DNA of 64,000 nt from Enhygromyxa salina. Its GTDB lineage: Bacteria; Myxococcota_A; Polyangia; Nannocystales; Nannocystaceae. This document shows, in pieces, positions 53,960 through 62,577 of the stretch. The stretch lies in assembly GCF_002994635.1 (NCBI RefSeq), contig NZ_PVNL01000041.1:62001-126000 (forward strand), written 5' to 3'. The notes under the pieces were generated by a model. The model was given only the letters and a program-made list of their open reading frames with translations. It was not told the DNA's origin and did not search any database. The number at the start of each line of letters is the position of its first letter. Positions within the stretch are counted from its first letter, which is position 1. The position numbers and the translations under genes are program-made.

Positions 53960-54949
53960 ATGTCTGTGCGTGAACTCGTCGTCCTTGGCACCGCCAGCCA
54001 AGTTCCCACCCGATACCGCAATCACAACGGCTACCTGTTGCGCTGGGACGGCGAGGGCTTCTTGTTCGATCCCGGCGAGGGAACCCAGCGGCAGCTGATC
54101 CACGCGGGGGTGTCGTCCACGGACGTCACCAAGATCTGCATCACCCACTTCCACGGCGACCACTGTCTGGGCCTCGCTGGGATCTCGCAGCTGCTCTCGC
54201 TCGACGGCTGCCCCCACCCGGTTCATGTGTTCTACCCGGCGTCGGGCGAGAAGTACTACAACCGGCTGCGTCGGGCGTCGATCTACCACGACCGGGCCGA
54301 GGTCCACGGCCACCCGATCACGGAGTCCGCCGCGACGACCAATCTCCACGAGATCTGGAGCGGTGAGGTCAGCGGCAAGGGCTTGGCGCTGTCGGTGCTC
54401 AGCCTCAGCCATGGCGTCCCAACCCTCGGCTACCGGATCGAAGAGCGCGCGGGCTGGACGATGCTGCCCGACAAGCTGGCCGCCGCCGGGCTGCGCGGGC
54501 CCGTGATCAAGCAGCTGCAGCTCGACGGGTTCGTCGAGCTCGACGGGGGCCAGCGCGTCAACATCCAAGACGTCGCCAAGCCGCGGCGCGGGCAGGTGGT
54601 GGCGTTCGTGATGGACACCCGCCTGTGCGACAACGCGTTCGAGCTGGCCCGCGGCGCGGACATGTTGATCTGCGAGTCGACCTACCTCGAGGAAGATCGA
54701 CAGCGGGCCAAGGACAATGGGCACTTGACCGCCAAGCAGGCCGCGGAGATCGCCAAGCAGGCCGGCGCCCGCACGCTGGTGCTCACTCACTTTTCGCGCC
54801 GTTACGAGCGCACGGCTTCGTTCGTGGACGAGGCCCGCGAGGTGTTCACCGACGGCGAGGTGATCGCGGCCCGGGACTTCGACGTGCTCGGGCTACCCAA
54901 GCGGGACCGACCCAAGAAAAAGGCCGGGGCGGACGCCAAGCCCGGTTGA
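53960..54949 (+). CDS. rnz: Ribonuclease Z
   Basis: 329 residues from the ATG at 53960 (MSVRELVVLGTASQVPTRYR); an in-frame start at 53855 adds a non-conserved stretch. GTASQVPTRYRNHNGYLL and THFHGDHCLGLAGISQLL give the HxHxDH zinc site; FDPGEGTQRQL the family motif; LSLSHGVPTLGYRIEE and FVMDTR the remaining His and Asp ligands; LTHFSRRY the last His. Length and motifs match bacterial tRNase Z, which trims the 3' end of tRNA precursors. Lys-rich C-terminal tail. The following gene starts 15 bp after its stop. Confidence 0.93.
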   Translation: MSVRELVVLGTASQVPTRYRNHNGYLLRWDGEGFLFDPGEGTQRQLIHAGVSSTDVTKICITHFHGDHCLGLAGISQLLSLDGCPHPVHVFYPASGEKYYNRLRRASIYHDRAEVHGHPITESAATTNLHEIWSGEVSGKGLALSVLSLSHGVPTLGYRIEERAGWTMLPDKLAAAGLRGPVIKQLQLDGFVELDGGQRVNIQDVAKPRRGQVVAFVMDTRLCDNAFELARGADMLICESTYLEEDRQRAKDNGHLTAKQAAEIAKQAGARTLVLTHFSRRYERTASFVDEAREVFTDGEVIAARDFDVLGLPKRDRPKKKAGADAKPG

Positions 54950-54964
54950 CGATATACTCGCCGC

Positions 54965-55486
54965 GTGACTCGGATCGTCGGCTGGATCGTCGCCGCTGGC
55001 CTCGCGCTGCCGAGCGTGGCGATCGCGGCGCCGCCGGTCGAGGGCCCGCGCGCGGCCGCCGACGCCGATGAACCGGATCCCTCGCCAGTTGGGACGCTCT
55101 CGCAGCAGGGCACCCGCCAGGGCGTGCTCGAGCTGGGGATCGGCGTGCTGCTGACCGGCGCGGGTGCGGGGCTGATCGGGTTTGGCACCCAGCAGTTCAT
55201 CCGTGCCCGCGAGCACGTCGAGTACTGTCGGGGAGCGGCGCCGATCATCGATGAGTCGGGTCCGACCGGAATCGACCCGTGCATGTTCGACCCGCCGCCG
55301 CTGGGCTTCGCCTCGGCGGGGCTGTCGTGGGGGTTCTCGCTGCCGCTGTTGGTTGGGGCCGGGATGCTGTTCGCTCGCGGGGCCCGGATCGCTGGGGATG
55401 CGCGGCGGTACCAGCGGACCAAGCTGTCGCTGAGTCCGTGGTGGCAGCGTCGGGGCGCGGGTGCCAGCGTGGTGATGCGGTTCTAG
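54965..55486 (+). CDS. Small secreted/membrane protein, 173 aa
   Basis: GTG start at 54965. Signal-like N-terminus (MTRIVGWIVAAGLALPSVAIAA), an acidic linker, then two hydrophobic stretches (GVLLTGAGAGLIGFG; LSWGFSLPLLVGAGMLF) suggesting two helices. Isolated Cys in EYCRG and DPCMF could form a bond outside the cytoplasm. No family recognised. Follows rnz closely and converges with the EnvC gene. Confidence 0.62.
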   Translation: MTRIVGWIVAAGLALPSVAIAAPPVEGPRAAADADEPDPSPVGTLSQQGTRQGVLELGIGVLLTGAGAGLIGFGTQQFIRAREHVEYCRGAAPIIDESGPTGIDPCMFDPPPLGFASAGLSWGFSLPLLVGAGMLFARGARIAGDARRYQRTKLSLSPWWQRRGAGASVVMRF

Positions 55487-55494
55487 AGCGCCGA

Positions 55495-56649
55495 TCAGGG
55501 CCGCAGATACGGGCCAGGATCGATCGGTCGCTGGCCGTGGCGGATCTCGACATAAGCCGTGGTCCCGAGCCCATCGGGCACGGCCTTGGCCCCCACACGA
55601 CCGACCACCGCGCCAGCTTCGATCTCGTCGCCTTCGCTGACTTGCACCGACAGCAACCGGGCGGTCAACGACAGATACCCGCCGCCATGATCGACCACGA
55701 CGACCCGCTCGAAGCCCGGCAGCGCGCCAACCATCACGACCTGGCCCGGCGCGATCGCCCGCACTGGATCATTGGCCGCGGCCGCAAACTCGACCCCGTT
55801 GCGGTGCATGGAGATCCCCAGCGAGCGATCCTCGTAGGTGCCAAACTCGCCACGAACGCGACCCTTGACCGGGCGTACCAGCGCGTCGTGCTCGAGCAGA
55901 TCCAGACCGCGGTGGCGCATCAGCTTGCGACGCGCCTGGTTGAGCTCGAGGATCAGCTCACGATCCCCGCGCTTGTCGGCCCGACCCAGGCGTTTTTGTA
56001 GAGACTTGCGCCGGGCGTGAGTCGAGCGCAGCGCCGGGTCGAGCTGGGTGCTGGTCAGCTGGAGCGCGTCGGCCTGCAACCGGCTGACAGACTCGAGCGC
56101 CGCGAGCACGCTGAGCTCGCGGGTCGTGGTCAGCAGCTCGTCGCGGGCCTTGGTCTCGGCCTGCGCGTGAACCTGCAACAGCTCGAGATCATGATCGACG
56201 AGGCGCCGGACCGTGCGGCCGCGCAGCACTCGGTCGTGCGGGGTCAGTCGGCCGTCGGCGCCGTCCTCGAACATCAGCTCGAGCATCCCGCCGCCACGCG
56301 CGAGCTTGTACAGCTTGCGCGCCCGGACCACGCTCATGGCCTCGCGCTCGACCCGGTGGCCGCGGTAGACGTCGAGCCTGCGCAGGCTGTCGCGGCCGCG
56401 ATGGGCGAGCAGCTCGGTCGCCCAGTCCAGGCTCTCGCGCTCGCGCCCGAGCGCGGCTTGACCCCGCGCGACCTCGTTGGCGGCCTGCGTCAGCTCGAGC
56501 TCCTGTGAGACGGCGTCGCGCAGCTGCTCGGCCTGTTGGTTCTTGGCGCGCCGCTGGGCGCGCTCGGCGGGGTCGCCCGCGAGCGCCTCACCGGTACACA
56601 GCAGGCCCACGAGCGAGAGCAGGGCGATCCGAGTCAAGCGCTTGCGCAT
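55495..56649 (-). CDS. envC: EnvC-like murein hydrolase activator with degenerate LytM domain
   Basis: 384 residues. Signal peptide (ALLSLVGLLCTGEALA); residues 30-240 are a coiled-coil-prone region rich in Arg/Glu/Leu with RARKLYKLARGGGMLEL. Residues 265-384 are a LytM/M23 domain, but the zinc ligands are replaced: MHRNGVEF where active M23 has a H..(G)D, and AYVEIRHGQRPIDP where it has HxH. That is the hallmark of EnvC-type activators rather than active peptidases. It is downstream of ftsX with 3 bp between, matching the FtsEX-EnvC amidase control system of cell division. Confidence 0.87.
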   Translation of the reverse strand: MRKRLTRIALLSLVGLLCTGEALAGDPAERAQRRAKNQQAEQLRDAVSQELELTQAANEVARGQAALGRERESLDWATELLAHRGRDSLRRLDVYRGHRVEREAMSVVRARKLYKLARGGGMLELMFEDGADGRLTPHDRVLRGRTVRRLVDHDLELLQVHAQAETKARDELLTTTRELSVLAALESVSRLQADALQLTSTQLDPALRSTHARRKSLQKRLGRADKRGDRELILELNQARRKLMRHRGLDLLEHDALVRPVKGRVRGEFGTYEDRSLGISMHRNGVEFAAAANDPVRAIAPGQVVMVGALPGFERVVVVDHGGGYLSLTARLLSVQVSEGDEIEAGAVVGRVGAKAVPDGLGTTAYVEIRHGQRPIDPGPYLRP

Positions 56650-56652
56650 GGC

Positions 56653-58074
56653 TCAGGCCTCCGTGTGCCGAGCGACGGCCGCCCGTGATCCAATGACCCC
56701 GAGCAGCGCCCCAAACCCGAGCGCCACGATCATCTGAACGGTGGTGAAGAAGTGCAGCGAGCCCGCGGCGAACATCAGGGACATGCCGCGCTCGAGGAAC
56801 GGTCGGACCAGCTCGAACGACAGCCACAGGCACGCGAGCGCCAGCGCGGTCCCCAGCACGCCCTGCAGCACGCCCTCGATCAGGAACGGGCCGCGGACGA
56901 ACCGGGCGGTGCCGCCGACCAGGCGCAAGATGTGGATCTCCGAGCGACGCGCGAACACACCCAGGCGGATCGTGCTCCACACGATCGCCAGGCACGCCAG
57001 GCTGACCAGCGCCGCCACGCCGAACGCCAACCACCGCAGCGTCGTCAACATGCTCTCGACTTGTTGCACCCATGGTCCGAGCACGGCGACCTCGTCGACG
57101 CCGTCCATCGCCTGCACGCGAGTCGCTAAGGCGTCGGCGAAGCCCGGCTCGACGCCGGCGATCAGCGACAGCTCGATGCTGTCCGGGAGGGTGCTGGCGT
57201 CGACGCCCGCGAGCAGCTCGGCCCGCTCGGCGTCCAGGTCTGCGCCTTGCCCAAGCCCGGCTTGCAGCCGCTCGAGCGCGATCTCGGGGGTGACCCGCAC
57301 CGCTCGCTCGACCTCGGGCAGGGCGGCGATCCGCTCGCGCAGCTCGGTCGCGACGGCCGGGTCGACGCCCGGCTGCATGTACACGGTCACTGGCGAGTCG
57401 ACGCCGAGGTCGTGAGCCACGCGCTGCGCGTTCTGGAAGATCAGCATGGTCGTCCCGAGCAGCAGCATGCAGACGGCCATGGTGCCGATCGCGAGCAGCT
57501 GCACGAGCGGGCTCTGGCCCATGCCGCGCAGGCCTCGCGAGACGACGTAGGCGAACCCGTTGACGCCGCTCCACGCGGGCACGCGGATCGGGTCGGTGCT
57601 CTGGCGTGCCGCGGGCTGCTGAAGCTCGGGCTCGGGGTCGGGGTCGGGCTCGGGTTCGGGTTCGGGTTCGGCGACCTCAGCCTCCGGCTCGGGGTCGATC
57701 TCGACCTCCGCCTCGAACTCCGCGGGATCTTCGACCCTCGCTTGCACCGTCTCTTCCGCCAAGATCCGGTCTTGAATCGTGTCTTCCGGAGCCGGGTCAT
57801 CGGCCTCGGGCTCGACAGCGCCGAGCGCCGGGAGCCCCGCGCCGGTCCGCGCGGCCTCGACCTCGATCAGATCACTCGCCTCGAGCAGCACATCTTCAAA
57901 GTCCTCGTCCCACTCGTCCTCGTGGTCCTCGAGCTCGTGGTCCTGCAGCTCGTTGACCCACGCGCCGGGGAACAGCGAGATCGTCGCCTCGCGCGCGGGC
58001 TCGCGCTGGGGCGAGTCCGAGACCGCGATCTCGAGCCCCATCTCGACTTGAAGCTGGCGCTCGGTGGCTGGCAT
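56653..58074 (-). CDS. ftsX: FtsX cell-division permease with a long acidic N-terminal extension
   Basis: 473 residues from the ATG at 58074 (GTG at 58077 is possible). Residues 1-165 are an acidic, Pro/Glu-rich cytoplasmic extension (EPEPEPEPDPDPEPE), absent from E. coli FtsX. Then a canonical FtsX: TM1 about 195-215 (LVQLLAIGTMAVCMLLLG), a large periplasmic loop with VTVYMQPGVDPAVATELRE..ALPEVERAVRVTP, and three C-terminal helices (LAFGVAALVSLACLAIVWS; FELVRPFLERGMSLM; FFTTVQMIVALGFGALLGVIG). It couples FtsE ATPase to EnvC. Overlaps the small gene before it by one base (TGATG). Confidence 0.92.
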   Translation of the reverse strand: MPATERQLQVEMGLEIAVSDSPQREPAREATISLFPGAWVNELQDHELEDHEDEWDEDFEDVLLEASDLIEVEAARTGAGLPALGAVEPEADDPAPEDTIQDRILAEETVQARVEDPAEFEAEVEIDPEPEAEVAEPEPEPEPDPDPEPELQQPAARQSTDPIRVPAWSGVNGFAYVVSRGLRGMGQSPLVQLLAIGTMAVCMLLLGTTMLIFQNAQRVAHDLGVDSPVTVYMQPGVDPAVATELRERIAALPEVERAVRVTPEIALERLQAGLGQGADLDAERAELLAGVDASTLPDSIELSLIAGVEPGFADALATRVQAMDGVDEVAVLGPWVQQVESMLTTLRWLAFGVAALVSLACLAIVWSTIRLGVFARRSEIHILRLVGGTARFVRGPFLIEGVLQGVLGTALALACLWLSFELVRPFLERGMSLMFAAGSLHFFTTVQMIVALGFGALLGVIGSRAAVARHTEA

Positions 58075-58346
58075 CACGCGACCTCGGCGACCTCGTCGCG
58101 ATCTTCAGTGGAGGCGGCTCGCCCGTCACCAAGCTCGAGCTCGAGCTCGATCGACAGCTGCTCGGTCGGAGCCGGCGCGAGCATTTCGTCGAGGAGATCG
58201 TCAACGAGCAGCATCAGCTCGACGCGCTCGCCGGGTGGGGTCGGCTCGACCAGGCGATCGACCTCATCAAAGGCGCGCTCGATGTCGGCGATCAGGGTGT
58301 CGTCATGGAGCTCGAGGAGCTCGGAAATGATCAGTGCGGTCTTCAT
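58074..58346 (-). CDS. Small acidic protein between ftsE and ftsX, 90 aa
   Basis: ATG at 58346 shares a base with the ftsE stop (TGATG), and its own stop is shared with the ftsX start. The protein is strongly acidic (DDTLIADIERAFDEVDRL; SIELELELGDG), mostly helical, with no signal peptide or membrane helix. It is not a known FtsEX component. Its tight coupling on both sides is the main evidence that it is a real gene. It could bind FtsE or FtsX in the cytoplasm; function unknown. Confidence 0.7.
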   Translation of the reverse strand: MKTALIISELLELHDDTLIADIERAFDEVDRLVEPTPPGERVELMLLVDDLLDEMLAPAPTEQLSIELELELGDGRAASTEDRDEVAEVA

Positions 58347-59158
58347 CAGGCCACCTCTCCTAGCTGGGTGGTTCCGGCGAACAGCGGCTCGTCGGAAAAT
58401 TCGTCGTCTTCGATCTCCGCGAGGAGGTCGATCGGCTCGCCGTGCTCGTCGAGCTCGGCGACAAAACTGGGGGTCCGCGCGAGCACGCGATCTTCGATCA
58501 GCCGGCCCATCTCCAGGTGCAGCACGCGGCTGGCGTTGGCGTGGTGGTAGACGACTGGATCGTGGGTAGCGAGCAAGATCGTGGTGCCCGCGGCCCGGAT
58601 CAGCTCGAGCGAGCGCAGGATGTCGCGGGTCAGCGCGGGGTCGAGGTTGCCGGTCGGCTCGTCGGCCAACAGGATCGGCGGACGCCCGGCCAGCGCTCGC
58701 GCCAGCGCCACGCGCTGCTGCTCGCCGCCTGACATGCAGCGGACGGGCTTGCGGCTGCGCGGATCAATGCCAACCCGAGACAGCGCCTCGCGGGCCCGGC
58801 CGACCACGTCACGGCGGCGCAGCCCGAGCACCTGCAGGGCCAGCCGAACGTTCTCGAGCGGCGTGGCCTCGGGCAGCAGCTTGAAGTCCTGGAACACGGC
58901 GCCAAGGTTGCGGCGCAGGTACGGGATCGAGCCGCGGGTCAGGCGGTGGACGTCGCGGCCGGCCACGCGGATCGTGCCGCGGTCCGGCTGCTGCATGGCC
59001 ATGACCAGCTGCAAGAGCGTGCTCTTGCCCGCCCCCGAGGGGCCCATGAGCAGCGCAAACTCACCCTGCTCGATCCGCACGCTGACGTCGTGGAGGGCCG
59101 GTTGAGGGGCGTGACCATACGTCTTGGTCACGCGGTTCAGCTCGATGATCGCCGTCAT
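58346..59158 (-). CDS. ftsE: FtsE cell-division ABC ATPase
   Basis: 270 residues. Walker A LLMGPSGAGKSTLLQLV (about residues 36-52), Q-loop VFQDFKLLP, signature MSGGEQQRVALARAL near 143, Walker B ILLADEPTGNLDP and H-loop ATHDP. VFQDFKLL and ADEPTGNLD are typical of FtsE. The last 45 residues are an acidic extension (AEIEDDEFSDEP) not seen in E. coli FtsE. First gene of the operon ftsE-small-ftsX-envC. Confidence 0.93.
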   Translation of the reverse strand: MTAIIELNRVTKTYGHAPQPALHDVSVRIEQGEFALLMGPSGAGKSTLLQLVMAMQQPDRGTIRVAGRDVHRLTRGSIPYLRRNLGAVFQDFKLLPEATPLENVRLALQVLGLRRRDVVGRAREALSRVGIDPRSRKPVRCMSGGEQQRVALARALAGRPPILLADEPTGNLDPALTRDILRSLELIRAAGTTILLATHDPVVYHHANASRVLHLEMGRLIEDRVLARTPSFVAELDEHGEPIDLLAEIEDDEFSDEPLFAGTTQLGEVA

Positions 59159-59279
59159 GGTCCTGATTCGCCGGTAGCACGGGCGATCAGCGGCGGGAAA
59201 TTTTCGGGAGATCTGCGCGGGGTCTAGCTAGATTTTTCCGCACGTCGTGCGACCCATGGACACAGGAAATGTGTTCAGA

Positions 59280-59296
59280 GCCCCCTCCCAGGGGGC
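59280..59296. terminator. GC-rich hairpin between a lipoprotein gene and ftsE
   Basis: GCCCCCT-CCC-AGGGGGC forms a perfect 7-bp stem with a 3-nt loop. Located between the lipoprotein stop (59397) and the ftsE start (59158), it may end the upstream transcript, but no T-run follows it on the transcribed strand. Confidence 0.5.
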
Positions 59297-59396
59297 CACA
59301 CATGCGCCTGCGAACAAACAGCCCCGAGGAGCGAAGCGACCAGACGCGCCAGCGGCTGCAGTCGGCGAAGTCTAAGGTCCATGTGGGGGTCATTTA

Positions 59397-60449
59397 CTAG
59401 AGCTCCACGAGCGTCACCAACGCCGCCATCGAGGTCCCGGACGCGGCGATCGTCACGGCCTGATTCGGCAGCGAGACGGCGTCGCCGGTCCCGGGGAACA
59501 GCGTCGCTTGCAGGTTCTGATCGCGATCCAGGATCGCGTTGCCTTTGTAGCCCCCCGCGTGGACCTGATCGATCGTCAGCGTAGCGCTGGTCGCCCCCGC
59601 CTCGGCGGTGGTTCGCAGCGATCGGGCGTAGTCACAAAAATCGGCCAGCGGGCAGTCCTGGACCGAGAGCAGCACCCAGACGTCGGCCGGGTCGGCCAGC
59701 GGGTCCTGCCAGGAGACCTGAACCTCGAGCGTGGGCATCGGCGGGAACGGGGCGTCGCCGCTGCCTTGCGCGGTGGCGTCGACGGGGAAGGGATCCGGCA
59801 GGTCGCGAGCCTCGACGCGATCGGCGATCCACAGCACGTGCTGCTGGCCCTTGACGGAGACGTCGAGCACGAGCTCGGACGGGCTCTGAAACTCCCAGCG
59901 GGCGTCGACATAGTCACACCCGCCGTCGATCGCACAGAACCGCCACGATGAAACCCCGGCCGGATCGAGCGGCGTGTGGTCCTGCAGGATCGTTCGGGTG
60001 TCGCGAAGCTGCCCGAGAAAATACCCGCCGTTGCGATAGACCAGCCGATCCTGCCCGGCGATCGCCTCGATCGAGAACATGAAGCGCAGCGAGTTCTCGG
60101 CGTCGAGGTCGACCCGCGAGAACAACACGTGGCCGTCGGCGGCGCGCAGGTCCATGTGCATGGGATCGAACACCCCGAGCGGAGTCATGGTCGCGGGCCC
60201 GGTCCACAGCCCGCCGAGCGCGGTCATCAGCTCGAGTCCGACGATCTCGTCGCCGTCGCCGTCACCGTCACCGTCGCCGTCGCCGTCACCGTCACCGCCG
60301 GTCTCAGGCGCCTCGGCGGCGGTGCTCTCGGTGGTCGGGCCGAGCTCGGAGCCCGCGCCGTCGTCCTTGCAGGCGCCGAGCGCGAGACAAGCCGAGACGA
60401 CCACGAGGGCACCCCAGCCACCATTCAGCGCCCGCGCGTTGACAGCCAT
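59397..60449 (-). CDS. Asp-Gly-linker surface lipoprotein, 350 aa
   Basis: Lipoprotein signal (VVVSACLALGACKDDG, Cys about residue 27), a linker of about 40 residues with a run of Gly-Asp, and a beta-rich globular region (VLFSRVDLDAENSLRFMFSIE; SSWRFCAIDGGCDYVDARWEFQSPSELVLDVSVKG; TLEVQVSWQDPLADPADVWVLLSV). No recognised domain; possibly an OMP-type barrel-free sandwich. The C-terminus, with QNLQATLFPGTGDAVSLPN, has repetitive strands. Probably exposed on the outer membrane. Confidence 0.72.
   Translation of the reverse strand: MAVNARALNGGWGALVVVSACLALGACKDDGAGSELGPTTESTAAEAPETGGDGDGDGDGDGDGDGDEIVGLELMTALGGLWTGPATMTPLGVFDPMHMDLRAADGHVLFSRVDLDAENSLRFMFSIEAIAGQDRLVYRNGGYFLGQLRDTRTILQDHTPLDPAGVSSWRFCAIDGGCDYVDARWEFQSPSELVLDVSVKGQQHVLWIADRVEARDLPDPFPVDATAQGSGDAPFPPMPTLEVQVSWQDPLADPADVWVLLSVQDCPLADFCDYARSLRTTAEAGATSATLTIDQVHAGGYKGNAILDRDQNLQATLFPGTGDAVSLPNQAVTIAASGTSMAALVTLVEL
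60250..60299. repeat. GTC-rich hexamer repeat encoding an Asp-Gly linker
   Basis: Alternating GTCGCC/GTCACC units on the plus strand (GACGGC/GACGGT on the coding strand) give a (GD)n stretch. Low-complexity linker, same type as 45091-45168. Confidence 0.9.
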
Positions 60450-60526
60450 GGCGCATCCAAGCAGCCCCCGCGGCGGCCCGCAATGGCGCTTGCCGAAAAC
60501 CTGCGAGCGTGTGACATCCCCCCACG

Positions 60527-61432
60527 ATGGCCGAGGAAAGCCGCCGCGCTCGCTGGACGGTGCGAGAGTTGCTCACCTGGACGAGCGAGCGGTTCGCCGA
60601 CTTGGGGATCCCGGACCCGCGCGTCGACGCCGAGCACCTGCTGGCTCACGCGCTTGGGTGCGCGCGGATCGATCTCTACGTTCAGCACGACCGGTTGCTC
60701 GACGAGACGGATCGGGCCGGGTTTCGCGAGCTGGTCCGCCGTCGCCTCGCCCGCGAGCCGGTCGCGTACATCGAGGGCACCCGGGGCTTTCACGCGCTCG
60801 ACCTCGATCTCGCGGTCGACCGCCGGGCCCTGATCCCGCGGCCCGAGACCGAGCACCTGGTCGACTGGCTGCTCGAGTCGCTGCGCCCGCCGCCGGCTCC
60901 ACTCATGCACATCCTCGATGTCGGGACCGGGTCGGGCGCGATCGCCCTGGCTGTGGCCAAAGCGCGCTACGAGGTGAACGCGACCGCCGTCGACATCTCC
61001 ACGCAGGCCCTCGAGCTGGCCCAGCACAACGTCGAGCGGCTCGGGCTCGAGGACCGGGTCAGCTGCGTGGTGTCTGATCTGCTCGACGCCGTGACCGTCC
61101 CGAAACCCGGCTTTGATGCGATCGCCGCCAACTTGCCCTATATCCCCACGGCCGACCTCGACGGGCTCGAGCCCGAGGTTCACATCTGGGAACCACGCTC
61201 GGCGCTCGACGGCGGCCCCGACGGCCTGACCTTCGTGCGCCGGTTGATCCGCGCGGTGGTCGAGCGCTCGGCCTTGATCCCGGGCGGCCGCCTGCTGCTG
61301 GAGATCGGCATCGGACAGGCCGCACAGGTGGAGGCGCTGCTGCACGACGCGGGCTTCTCCGATGTTCAGTCGCGGTCCGACTACGCCCGGATCCCACGGG
61401 TGGTGTCGGGGGCGCGACCGGCCGCGCAGTAG
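60527..61432 (+). CDS. prmC: PrmC: release-factor glutamine methyltransferase
   Basis: 301 residues, ATG at 60527. N-terminal helical release-factor-binding domain with DPRVDAEHLLAHALG; SAM-binding motif ILDVGTGSGAIALAVA near residues 131-145. RPETEHLVDWLL is the conserved PrmC segment. The catalytic site reads ANLPYIP (Asn-Leu-Pro-Tyr) where most PrmC proteins have NPPY. EPRSALDGGPDGLTFVRRLI and GGRLLLEIG match the family. It methylates the Gln of the GGQ motif of RF1/RF2. The second Pro substitution is noted as unusual but Asn and Tyr remain. Diverges from the lipoprotein gene. Confidence 0.9.
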   Translation: MAEESRRARWTVRELLTWTSERFADLGIPDPRVDAEHLLAHALGCARIDLYVQHDRLLDETDRAGFRELVRRRLAREPVAYIEGTRGFHALDLDLAVDRRALIPRPETEHLVDWLLESLRPPPAPLMHILDVGTGSGAIALAVAKARYEVNATAVDISTQALELAQHNVERLGLEDRVSCVVSDLLDAVTVPKPGFDAIAANLPYIPTADLDGLEPEVHIWEPRSALDGGPDGLTFVRRLIRAVVERSALIPGGRLLLEIGIGQAAQVEALLHDAGFSDVQSRSDYARIPRVVSGARPAAQ

Positions 61433-61486
61433 CCAAAATCGTCGAAAACTCGCTCGAATTGGGGTGCTCGGCCTAGCGTGGGCGCC

Positions 61487-62194
61487 ATGCCGCGTCTCGT
61501 CGCCTGGTTTTGTCGCTCTCGAGTGCTTCTCGCCCGCTCTCGGACGCCGGTCTCGCGCCTGGCTTCGAGCGGACTGATCGCTGCGCTGGTGCTCAGTGGC
61601 GGCATCGCCGGGTCCGGGTGTGCGTCCGGCGACGGCATGGTCGACAAGCTGTATGACTCGACCCGGGCCTACAACCGCTCGCTCCGCTGGGGTGACTGGG
61701 ACCGGGCGGCCGAGCACCTCCCGGCCGAATCGGCCAATGCCTTCATGGCGGCCCATCAGGCGGTGGAAGACCGCCTGGTCGTGATCGACTACGAGATGAC
61801 TCGGATGGAGGTCGACAAGGTCAACGGCATCGCGATCTCCCAGGTTGCGATCAGCTGGCACACCGAAACCGAGCTCGTGGTCCGGACCACCACGGTCAAC
61901 CATCTGTGGCAGTGGCATGAGGGCAGCTGGGTCCTCGTCGACGAGCGCCGCAACGGCGGCAAGCCGCTGGCGATCTTTGCCGAGGTCGAGGACGGGGACA
62001 CGCACCCGTATCTGCCGGGCCTCGAGGCCTACCGCGAGGAGAACGCGATCGGCATGGACGACGGCGAGAAGCGCAAACGTGACCGGGCCAAGCGCAAGGC
62101 CGACAAGGCGACCGCGTCGGATCCGGCCGAGAAGTACTCGCTCGACAATCTCCATAGCATGCCGATCGACCAGCGGCCGCCCAGCTTCAACTGA
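61487..62194 (+). CDS. Lipoprotein, 235 aa
   Basis: ATG at 61487, with an in-frame GTG at 61478. Twin-Arg/hydrophobic N-terminus (RSRVLLARSRTPVSRLASSGLIAALVLSGG) leading to GSGCASGDG as lipobox (Cys about residue 45). Residues 50-180 include KLYDSTRAYNRSLRWGDWDRAAEHLP and VSxxxxTETELVVRTTTVNHLWQWHEGSWVLVDER, which resembles a small alpha/beta helix-sheet (cystatin/NTF2-like) fold. Lys/Arg-rich region before the C-terminus. Unknown envelope protein. Confidence 0.75.
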   Translation: MPRLVAWFCRSRVLLARSRTPVSRLASSGLIAALVLSGGIAGSGCASGDGMVDKLYDSTRAYNRSLRWGDWDRAAEHLPAESANAFMAAHQAVEDRLVVIDYEMTRMEVDKVNGIAISQVAISWHTETELVVRTTTVNHLWQWHEGSWVLVDERRNGGKPLAIFAEVEDGDTHPYLPGLEAYREENAIGMDDGEKRKRDRAKRKADKATASDPAEKYSLDNLHSMPIDQRPPSFN

Positions 62195-62577
62195 GCGACC
62201 CCACAGCGTGGGCCGATCCTCGCTCGGCCAATTTTTGCGAGGTACACGGTGCAAGCGAGCCCAGCAACGGATAGGATGAGGCCCACGTCGCTCGGACCTC
62301 GCCCGCGCGTGGCGACTCTCCGGGACGCGGCGCTGATCGCCCCACGCACGATGCTGCCCGCCATCAACTCGAGCATGACGATCGTGCTCATCAACCATCC
62401 AATCGATCTCGCTGCTCCCGCTGACTCGGTTCCGTGGTCTCGCCACGAGCGGAGCGGACACTGCAACCAAGAGCCGTGCAGCGTCCCCAGCCACCGTGCA
62501 GTGTTCGTGTCTTTGACCACCAACGGATCTCGAACGCGAGCCTGTGGTTCGGCGTACACAGGAGCAACCTAAAGCCT
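62195..62577. other. 383-bp intergenic region without a supported gene
   Basis: Two short open frames exist but lack codon bias, signals or homology-like composition. No tRNA, hairpin terminator or clear promoter stands out. It should contain the promoter of the TPR-protein gene that starts at 62578. Confidence 0.55.

Noticed and set aside
53728..54021. Minus-strand open frame of 97 codons in the RNase Z upstream region
   Set aside because: Overlaps the RNase Z start, has no recognisable features, and includes an AT-rich stretch with atypical codon use.
62249..62572. Open frame in the 62195-62577 spacer
   Set aside because: Composition is unlike a protein from this genome and no motif or ribosome site supports it.
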